Shown in pieces: positions 49,701 through 52,028 of a stretch of DNA of 52,028 nt (position 1 is its first letter; each line of letters begins with the position of its first letter). Position numbers and translations under genes: made by a program. The notes under the pieces are model-generated. The model worked only from the letters and a program-made list of their open reading frames with translations, did no database searches and had not been told where the DNA came from. The stretch comes from Streptomyces sp. HB132 (GTDB taxonomy: Bacteria > Actinomycetota > Actinomycetes > Streptomycetales > Streptomycetaceae). The stretch covers positions 1-52,028 of the forward strand of contig NZ_JAFBGA010000026.1 in NCBI RefSeq assembly GCF_016909575.1. Direction: 5' to 3'.

Positions 49701-52028
49701 AGAACCATCTTGATGATCCCGGCCACGCCTGCGGCGGCCTGCGTGTGCCCGATGTTCGACTTGATCGAGCCGAGCAGCAGCGGCCGTCCCTCCGACCGCC
49801 CCTGCCCGTACGTCGCCAGCAACGCCTGCGCCTCGATCGGGTCACCCAGCTTCGTACCCGTACCGTGCGCCTCGACCACGTCGACCTGCGCCGGCTCCAG
49901 ATCGGCGTTGGCCAGGGCCTGGCGGATGACCCGCTGCTGCGAGGGACCGTTCGGGGCCGTCAGACCGTTCGACGCACCGTCCTGGTTCACCGCAGAGCCT
50001 CGTACGACCGCGAGCACCTGGTGCCCGTTGCGCCGCGCGTCCGACAGCCGCTCCACCAGGAGCATGCCCACACCCTCGCCCCAGCCGGTGCCGTCCGCCG
50101 CCTCGGCGAACGCCTTGCACCGGCCGTCCACCGCGAGGCCGCCCTGCCGGGAGAACTCCACGAAGGCGCCCGGCATCGACATGACGGTCACACCACTGGC
50201 CAGGGCCATGGTGCACTCACCCTCCCTCAGCGCCTGCACCGCAAGGTGCAGGGCTACCAGGGACGAGGAGCACGCAGTGTCTACGGTTACCGCCGGTCCT
50301 TCGAGACCCAGGGTGTACGCGATGCGTCCGGAGAGAACGCTGGCAGAACTGCCCGTGGCGCCGTACCCCACCACGGAGTCGCCGGCGCCGCCCAGCACAT
50401 AGCCGTAGTCCTGGCCGTTGGTTCCGGTGAACACACCGACCCGGTCGCCCTTGAGCGAGGTCGGGTCGATGCCCGCTCGCTCGAACGCCTCCCACGACGC
50501 CTCCAGCAGCAGACGCTGCTGGGGGTCCATCGCCAGCGCCTCACGCGGCGAGATCCCGAAGAAGCCGGGGTCGAACTCCGCCGCGTTGTGCAGGAACCCG
50601 CCTTCGGAGACGTACGACGTCCCCACGCTCTCGGGGTCCGGATCGTAGAGTGCGCCCACGTCCCAGTTGCGGTCCTCCGGGAAGCCGGAGATGCCGTCGC
50701 CTCCGGACTCGAGCAGCGCCCACAGCTCCTCGGGCGTCGCGACACCGCCGGGGAACCGGCAGCTCATACCGACGATGACGACCGGATCCTCGGCATACTC
50801 CCTGGTCACCGACGACGTCGCCGGGACCTCAAGAGCCTCGCCGAATACCTCGGTGCGGACGTGGCCGGCGAGCACTGCCGGGGTCGGGTAGTCGAAGATC
50901 AGCGTCGAGGGCAGGGACAGACCGGTAGCCGCTGTCAGCCGGTTGCGCAGCTCCACGGCAGTGAGCGAGTCGAAACCGAGCTGCTGGAACGCGCGGTCGG
51001 CGGGCACCTCTTCAGCGCCTCGGTGTCCCAGCACGGCCGCCGCCTCACGGCGAACGAGTTCGAGCAGTTCCGCATCACGTTCCGGCGTGGAGAGACCTGC
51101 CAGGTGCTGCTTGAAGGCGGAGTCCTCCACCGGAGCCTCGGCGCGCTCGATGATCTGCCTCACCTCGGGCAGACCGTCCAGGAGTGGGCTCGGCCGCGCG
51201 GCGGTGAACGCGGGCGCGAAGCGTTCCCAGTCCACATCGGCGACCGCCACGTGCACGTCGCCTTCAACGAGCGCCCGGTGGAGAGCGGTGATCGCCGTGG
51301 CCGGAGCCATGGTGGACAGTCCGCGTCGCCGCAGTTCGGCTTCGCCGATGTCCTCGATCATGCCGCCTTGGCCCCAGGGGCCCCAGGCGATGGACGTGGC
51401 GGTCAACCCGCGCGCCCGTCGCTGCTCGGCCAGGGCGTCGAGGTGCGCGTTGGCCGCCGCGTAGGCGGCGTGGCCGCCACTGCCCCAGACGGCACTGATC
51501 GAGGAGAACAGTACGAACGCGTCGAGCGGCCGGTCACCGAACACCGCATCCAGATTGTCCGCACCCGTCACCTTGGCCCGCAGCACCTCAGTGAACTCAT
51601 CGGTGCTCATACCCACCAGACCGGTCATCTGACCGACACCAGCCGCGTGGAACACGGAACGCACCGGACCACCGGCCGCTTCGACCCGCTCCACCAGCCC
51701 AGCCAGAGCTACCCGATCACTCACATCACAGGCCGCGACCACCACCTCGGCACCCAACCCCTCGAGCTCCCCCACCAACTCCGCCGGAGCCGAACCACCA
51801 CGACTCACCAGCACCACACGGCCGGCACCCTCACCCACCACCCACCGGGCCACATGCCCACCCAACGCACCCGAACCACCCGTCACCAGCACCGTCCCAC
51901 CAACCACCACACCCGATGCCACCCCCGTCCCCCGGGCACGCACCACACGACGCCCGAACACACCCGAACCCCGCACCGCAACCTGATCCTCACCACCCCC
52001 ACCCATCAACACCCCACACAACCGGCCC
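34769..52028 (-). CDS. Giant type I PKS, 5' end outside the window: (KR-ACP)-[B: KS-AT-DH-ER-KR-ACP]-[C: KS-AT-DH-KR-ACP]-[D: KS-AT-KR-ACP]
   Basis: The frame is open to the right edge for about 5750 codons, so this is an internal fragment. The first codons read GRLCGVLMGGGGEDQVAVRG, which matches the middle of a ketoreductase structural subdomain, so the apparent start near 52021 is not real. It contains the end of one module and three full ones, described separately. The C-terminal tail (ASADEVLAFIDNELGAS) is a docking helix of the same type as on the next two PKS proteins. Three domains are degenerate: the module C DH (no Asp), the module D KR (no catalytic residues) and the module D ACP (ESL instead of DSL). 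Segments with TTG and T-ending codons alternate with the usual GC3-rich DNA, suggesting a recombinational history. No loading module is visible. Confidence 0.97.
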   Translation of the reverse strand, partial: GRLCGVLMGGGGEDQVAVRGSGVFGRRVVRARGTGVASGVVVGGTVLVTGGSGALGGHVARWVVGEGAGRVVLVSRGGSAPAELVGELEGLGAEVVVAACDVSDRVALAGLVERVEAAGGPVRSVFHAAGVGQMTGLVGMSTDEFTEVLRAKVTGADNLDAVFGDRPLDAFVLFSSISAVWGSGGHAAYAAANAHLDALAEQRRARGLTATSIAWGPWGQGGMIEDIGEAELRRRGLSTMAPATAITALHRALVEGDVHVAVADVDWERFAPAFTAARPSPLLDGLPEVRQIIERAEAPVEDSAFKQHLAGLSTPERDAELLELVRREAAAVLGHRGAEEVPADRAFQQLGFDSLTAVELRNRLTAATGLSLPSTLIFDYPTPAVLAGHVRTEVFGEALEVPATSSVTREYAEDPVVIVGMSCRFPGGVATPEELWALLESGGDGISGFPEDRNWDVGALYDPDPESVGTSYVSEGGFLHNAAEFDPGFFGISPREALAMDPQQRLLLEASWEAFERAGIDPTSLKGDRVGVFTGTNGQDYGYVLGGAGDSVVGYGATGSSASVLSGRIAYTLGLEGPAVTVDTACSSSLVALHLAVQALREGECTMALASGVTVMSMPGAFVEFSRQGGLAVDGRCKAFAEAADGTGWGEGVGMLLVERLSDARRNGHQVLAVVRGSAVNQDGASNGLTAPNGPSQQRVIRQALANADLEPAQVDVVEAHGTGTKLGDPIEAQALLATYGQGRSEGRPLLLGSIKSNIGHTQAAAGVAGIIKMVLAMRHGVLPQTLHVDEPSSHVDWSAGAVELLTESVAWPETAAPRRAGVSSFGISGTNAHIILEQAPETADVVVASSLPVVPLVPWVVSARTAEALVAQVERVSAFAADRNPVDVGFSLATSRAVLEHRAVVIGDRTIEGSVTSGRTAVLFSGQGAQRSGMGRELYGAYPVFADAFDAVCAELDRHLDQPLREVVFEGGELLDQTQFTQAGLFALEVALFRLVSAWGVKPDYLLGHSIGELSAAHVAGVLSLEDAAKLVAARGRLMQALPAGGAMVSLQASEDEVLPLLTDGVDIAALNGPSATVVSGDEDAVLAIAAHFEAEGRKTKRLRVSHAFHSPRMGAMLEDFREVAEGLAFHRPGIGIVSNVSGLVVSGDEICSADYWVRHVREAVRFVDGMRALQGQGVTTYLELGPVGVLSAMGQDCVEASAFVPALRKDRDEATTLVTALAELHVRGSAVDWAAYFAGTGARRVDLPTYAFQREHYWPAAAARWLGDVSAFGLRPVGHPMLGAAMTRADADGLIMTGRLSLQTHPWLGDHAVLGAVLLPGTAYVELVLQAGEHVGCGLLEELTLQTPLVLPEQGGVAVQLTVGAPDAEGKRPVALYSRPAEAQDDALPWQQHAAGVLAPAGSEANDTELAEWPPRDAVAVSVDGHYEGLAEHGYGYGPVFQGLRAAWRRGEEIFAEVALPDGAEAERFGLHPALLDSALHAMGLNGGSASQGEPTGVGLPFAWSGVSLYAVGASVLRVRITPTGSGIRLLAADGSGSPVAHVESLVLRPVTAAQLTAPGVEQDALFHLEWSPLPVPPLPSDGPARRWAVLGEDWPVALGAEPYEDLAAVDPAVDLVLVTHCADASDDLASDVRRSVRELLELVQEWLADPRFADALLVIATRGAVVPRGEDELSDLAGAAAWGLIRSAQSENPGRLVLVDLDDSHATLLPALATGEPQLAIRAGDVFVPRLGRTSAGEALVPPSGSSPWRLDITDKGTLENLTLAACPDAVEPLAPGAVRVGMRAAGLNFRDVLIALGVYPGDATMGIEGAGVVLETGPGVTGLEPGDRVMGLFSGAFGPVAVTDRRTLARIPDGWSFTEAASAPVVFMTAYYALVDLGRLQPGESVLVHAAAGGVGMAAVQLAQHLGAEVFATASSGKWDVVRSLGVDDAHIASSRTLDFERQFLDVTEGRGVDVVLDSLAREFVDASLRLLPGGGRFMEMGKTDIRDAEVIAETFPGVAYQAFDLIEAGPERIGQLMAEVLALFDSGALKPLPIRTWDVRQAPEAFRFLAKARHVGKVVLTVPEPVERHGTVLVTGATGALGGLVARHLVAEHGVRSLVLTGRRGATAADAAALAAELTEAGADVVLAACDVTDRDRLAAVLADLPEDRPLTGVVHAAGVLDDGVVSSMTRESLDTVLRPKVDGAVHLHELTAGLDLSMFVTFSSVAGVFGGPGQANYAAANAFLDGLAQQRRSAGLAATSLAWGPWATTDGMLGRLDDSDVDRMVRSGVLPLADEHGLALLDAALASPRAALVPVGLDLAALQAQAAAGALPGVFRGLVRTSGRRRAPAAVTTGASTLGQRLAGLAPQERDQELLDLVRTQAASVLGHAGAETVDGDKQFKDLGVDSLTAVELRNRLNAATGLRLPATLVFDYPTPAALAGFLLTEILGVVVPESAGALLTAADDDPIAIVGMSCRFPGEVNSPDDLWRFLLDGGDAISGFPDDRGWHADRLNGPASEGATDLLTTVRDGGFLTGASAFDPGFFGISPREALGMDPQQRLLLETAWETFEHAGIDPADVRGSATGVFAGASSSAYGAGAQLPEGFEGNALTGSATSVVSGRVSYTFGLEGPAVTVDTACSSSLVALHLAVQALRQGECTMALAGGVTIMADPGIFIEFSRQRGLAPDGRCKPFAEAADGTGWSEGVGMVLVERLSDARRNGHQVLAVVRGSAVNQDGASNGLTAPNGPSQQRVIRQALANAGVAAGDVDAVDAHGTGTRLGDPIEAQALLATYGQERPDDRPLLLGSIKSNIGHTQAAAGVAGIIKMVQAMRHGLLPRTLHVDEPTSHVDWSAGSVELLTESVAWPQTGEARRAAVSSFGISGTNAHVILEQAPVIEAPEEAAEAVSPGLPVVPWVVSAKSEAGLSAQVERLSAFAADRNPVDVGFSLVTTRAAMNHRAVVIGDRVVVGSTAPGGLAVLFSGQGAQRSGMGRELYASYPVFADAFDVVCAELDRHLDRPLRDVVFEGGELLDQTQFTQAGLFALEVALFRLVSAWGVKPDYLLGHSIGELSAAHVAGVLSLEDAAKLVAARGRLMQALPAGGAMVSLQASEDEVLPLLTDGVSIAALNGPSATVISGDEDAVLTIAAHFETEGRKTKRLRVSHAFHSPRMDAMLEEFRAVAETLTYRSPQAAIVSNVSGCVVSDEEICSADYWVRHVREAVRFVDGMRALQDHGVTTFLELGPLGVLSAMGQDCVADSVFVPALRKDRDEATTLVTALAELHVRGSAVDWAAYFAGTGARRIELPTYAFQHERYWLSAPAAPLGDMAAAGMGRSDHPLLGAGVRLAGTDGFLFTGRLSVESHPWLGDHMVLGSVVVPSAAFVELALHAGEQFGAELLDSMTVRTPLVLPEHTSVGVQLVVADDDGTGQRKVEVYARSTAGGPETDWTLHAAGVLAPARESRDVENEFEVWPPDGASPASVQSVYDDLADAGHDYGPAFRGLRAVWRRDDELFAEIALEEDTDTQGFGLHPALLAAAFHPVAGGLPSSWSGVTLSAVGAKVLRVLIRPAEQGVAVLMADETGEPVAAAESVVLTPVTPEQLRTDSGERDSLFALDWAPVQLPAQATPGTWALLGEPGALAPLGIPAYADLAAVDGAPDVVFCFPDVDDDDLASRTHATSHAVLATVQEWLRDDRFADAVLAVVTRGAVALGDSGPDDLAGATAWGLVRSAQSENPGRLLLIDLDDHADSPGALAAVTAGGEPQVAIRAGRAFAPRLTRPAPRPAATDPKPHGTVLVTGATGALGALVARHLVTRHGVRSLVLTSRRGPDAPGAAMLAAELTEAGAEVTLAACDAADRRQLAEVIAAIPADRPLTGVVHAAGVVDDGVVSSLTADRLDTVLRPKVDAAVHLHELTAQSDLSMFVLFSSVAGTFGSLGQGNYAAANAFLDALALHRAGRGLAATSLAWGPWDLADGMVGRLHDGDTSRMSRSGVVPLTAEEGLTLLDTALTGGHAALVPVHLDLVALRAQAAVGALAGVFRGLVRTSSRRRAGSVAGSLKLLQKLAGLTQEERGAVLLDVVRAQVAAVLGHTGTESVGVDRPFKELGFDSLTAVELRNRLDAVTGLRLPATLIFDYPTPTALSDFVLGEVLGTQPETPVALPTAQAAEDDPIVIVGMSCRYAGGVASADDLWRLVTTGGDGIAGFPTDRGWDLDSLYAAGGEDGASTTLEGGFLYEVAEFDPAFFGISPREAVAMDPQQRLLLEVSWEAFEHAGIDPTSVRGHHIGVFAGTASSGYGAGMRLPDGTEGHLLTGNATSVISGRVSYTFGFEGPAVTVDTACSSSLVALHLATQALRSGECSMALAGGVTVLTNPGIFAEFSRQRGLAADGRCKAFADAADGTGWSEGVGMVLVERLSDARRNGHRVLAVVRGSAVNQDGASNGLTAPNGPSQQSVIRQALANAALSPAQVDAVEAHGTGTKLGDPIEAQALLATYGRERPEQRPLLLGSIKSNIGHSQSAAGVAGIIKMVQAIRHGVLPRTLHVDTPSSQVDWSAGAVELLTESVAWPESGEARRAGVSSFGISGTNAHVILEQAPDDDVVVGAGLPDGVVLPFVLSGKSEGALRDQAARLAESVAVSPGVPMRDLAHALALSRSRFEHRAVVTACGREELVAGLEALAGGRSGPALVRGVADGVMRPVFVFPGQGSQWVGMAAGLLESSDVFAQRLGECGAALEPFTDWSLLDVLRGEPGAPGFGRVDVVQPVLWAVMVSLAEVWRAAGVVPAAVMGHSQGEIAAACVAGGLSLEDGARVVALRSRAIVELSGLGGMASVAEPAQEVEVRLSKWEGRLSVAAVNGPSSVVVSGDDDALDELLVACKTDGVRCKRIDVDYASHSAHVERIHDQLLKVLADLSPRVSKVPLYSTVTGELLDTAGMDGEYWYTNLRRTVLLEETTRTLIDAGHRVFVEVSPHPVLQLGLQETFEAAGSDAVALGTLRRDEDEPRRFMTSLAEAHANGVDPDWKALFAGHVPAHVDLPTYAFQRRHYWPEALAAPAAGAVDPVDAQFWEAVEHGDLTTLARTLDVEGDSLGAVLPALSSWRKQRREASATDSWAYRSSWITLAEGSASLTGTWLIVASATGASGELAPLVAHAMRAQGADVLQFAAGDVLDRVTLSLRLSDTLGDRTDIAGVLSLCSVDEEPVAGTPELTTGLAATVALVQALGDAAVTAPLWCLTQGAVQTGGHDGSIRPAQALVWGMGRVAGLEHPERWGGLIDLTDAPDERALSRLCGLLARSGDEDQLAVRPGGVFARRLLPAPPMASSRSWTPEGTVLVTGGTGAIGRQLARWLVGHGAEHVVLIGRRGADAPGVAELIQELAGSGTAVTAAACDVADRDALAGLVARLKADGDRITAVLHGAGELDDAVMGALTPERLAAALRTHVGGARNLQEVTQGLDLTAFVLFSGIAGTVGGAGQGAFAAAGAYLDAFAAHRRSQGLAATSIAWGPWADGGPATSDDTFVERMSRRGLAALPTASALPALSRAVAQDSPSLLLADIDWALFGPSLTAVRPSPLIADVPRMRELARAAEEAGDSAADSAAVFRRTAAELSEVELGQMLLELVRTEAAGTLGHTEMEAVGAKRPFRDLGFESLTAVELRNRLSTRTGLRLPVTLAFDYPTPVALAAFLRTEVSDDAEPQAVPVLAELDRLEETLASLSADRTARHRIGARLRDILSGWDEEPATGDEASATVAEKLQAASADEVLAFIDNELGAS
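35040..39590 (-). other. PKS module D: KS-AT(methylmalonyl)-KR(inactive)-ACP
   Basis: KS at about 38300-39580 (Cys codon 39059-39061; the entry motif is GMSCRYAGGV instead of CRFPGGV). AT at about 37020-38000 with GHSQGE and YASHS. KR from about 36890, catalytic half at about 35400-36100. The NADPH motif GGTGAIGR and LDD are kept, but Lys is His (35768-35770), Ser is Gly (35696-35698), Tyr is Phe (35657-35659) and Asn is Gly (35645-35647). Ketoreduction should be abolished, leaving a ketone. The ACP at about 35060-35250 has LGFESL rather than LGFDSL. The carrier Ser is present. Confidence 0.9.
37019..37991 (-). repeat. Near-identical acyltransferase DNA, copy in module D
   Basis: Partner of 21078-22050. 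The two copies align without gaps and share long identical runs, including third codon positions. Similarity drops just past the AT N-terminal GQGSQW region (about 37990) and just before the AT-KR linker (about 37019). Confidence 0.85.
39620..44690 (-). other. PKS module C: KS-AT(malonyl)-DH(probably inactive)-KR(B-type)-ACP
   Basis: KS at about 43390-44680 (Cys codon 44153-44155). AT at about 42210-43280 with GHSIGELSAAHVAG and HAFHS. DH at about 41270-42065 keeps HMVLGSVVVP, but the catalytic Asp block reads HPALLAAAFH instead of HPALLDAALH (Ala codon 41468-41470). The following LPFSW is LPSSW after a shortened loop. KR at about 39990-40700 is intact (GVVDDG, RPK, FSSVAG, NYAAAN; B-type). 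ACP at about 39630-39840 (LGFDSL). The unit therefore probably stays at the beta-hydroxyl stage. Confidence 0.88.
42183..43140 (-). repeat. Near-identical acyltransferase DNA, copy in module C
   Basis: Aligns without gaps to 48306-49263 in module B at a constant offset of 6123 bp. One run of about 70 identical bases covers the GLFALE to VVFEGG region near 42930-43005. The offset is a multiple of three and sits within one gene. Confidence 0.85.
44740..50800 (-). other. PKS module B: fully reducing, KS-AT(malonyl)-DH-ER-KR(B-type)-ACP
   Basis: KS at about 49510-50795 (Cys codon 50270-50272). AT at about 48330-49400 with GHSIGE and HAFHS (48692-48706). DH at about 47360-48190 with HAVLGAVLLP and HPALLDSALH. 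ER at about 45830-46770 with the start of a medium-chain reductase fold (LNFRDVLIALG) and the NADPH motif HAAAGGVGMAA. KR at about 45100-45805 with VLDDG, RPK, FSSVAG and NYAAAN. ACP at about 44750-44960 (LGVDSL). This is the only module in the window with an enoylreductase, and it yields a saturated two-carbon unit. Confidence 0.93.
48306..49263 (-). repeat. Near-identical acyltransferase DNA, copy in module B
   Basis: Partner of 42183-43140. The end of the AT is repeated as well: ATTLVTALAELHVRGSAVDW occurs in both modules. Confidence 0.85.
50830..52028 (-). other. End of PKS module A: KR(A-type)-ACP, KS and AT outside the window
   Basis: The visible KR half has GGSGALGG, Lys (LRAKVTG), Ser (FSSISA), Tyr (codon 51461-51463, HAAYAAAN) and Asn, so it should be active. 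LDD is absent (HAAGVGQMTG). Trp in AVWGSGGH, with His five residues later, fits an A2-type KR, the class associated with an epimerised alpha position. ACP at about 50860-51080 (LGFDSL). Whether DH or ER domains precede the KR cannot be seen, but the sequence at the very edge looks like the normal KR structural subdomain. Confidence 0.85.

Noticed and set aside
52019..52021. Apparent start codon (TTG) of the giant PKS at 52021
   Set aside because: The frame continues upstream to the edge with GRLCGVL, matching the internal KR structural subdomain of other modules, so the true start is outside the window.
34769..52028. Loading module or KSQ domain within the window
   Set aside because: All ten KS domains have DTACSSS with an intact Cys and follow normal extension modules; the starter unit must be set outside the window.

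Overview
The window is part of a large modular type I polyketide synthase (PKS) gene cluster. Its very high GC content, near-universal G/C third codon positions, short GAGG-type ribosome binding sites and module architecture all point to an actinomycete, most likely Streptomyces or a close relative. Every real gene reads on the minus strand, so transcription runs right to left and the genes are packed with gaps of 0-60 bp. The only larger gap is 155 bp. I see no tRNA, rRNA, CRISPR array or insertion sequence.

From right to left (transcription order): a giant PKS gene enters from beyond the right edge (34769-52028, 5' end missing) and shows the end of one module (KR-ACP, 'A') plus three complete modules: B (KS-AT-DH-ER-KR-ACP), C (KS-AT-DH-KR-ACP) and D (KS-AT-KR-ACP). 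Next come a two-module PKS (23849-34723; E and F, both KS-AT-DH-KR-ACP), a one-module PKS (18825-23801; G, KS-AT-KR-ACP), a two-module PKS (9246-18764; H and I, both KS-AT-KR-ACP), and the terminal PKS (5234-9220; J, KS-AT-ACP-thioesterase). Every KS has its Cys-His-His triad. AT motifs predict malonyl for B, C, E, H, J and methylmalonyl for D, F, G, I.

After the 155 bp gap there is a second, translationally coupled set: an Fe(II)/2-oxoglutarate oxygenase of the asparagine 3-hydroxylase (AsnO/VioC) family, a stand-alone C-A-PCP NRPS protein whose adenylation code (D-L-T-K-I-G-E-I-G-K, read by eye) fits asparagine, a metallophosphoesterase, and the first 46 codons of an acyl-CoA carboxylase beta subunit (ATGA overlap, runs off the left edge). 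Together they suggest that a (3-hydroxy)asparaginyl unit is made, activated and joined to the polyketide, that a phosphate is possibly removed at some stage, and that the carboxylase supplies malonyl/methylmalonyl-CoA.

Several domains are degenerate. The module D ketoreductase has lost all four catalytic residues (Lys to His, Ser to Gly, Tyr to Phe, Asn to Gly), and the module C dehydratase has Ala in place of its catalytic Asp. Taking these into account, the colinear prediction from the carboxyl end is C1 acid, C3 ketone, C4 methyl, C5/C7/C9 hydroxyls, C8 methyl, 10-methyl-10,12-diene, C14 methyl, C15 ketone, C17 hydroxyl (an alkene if the module C dehydratase still works), saturated C18-C19 and C21 hydroxyl, continuing into modules outside the window. 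I do not recognise the final product.
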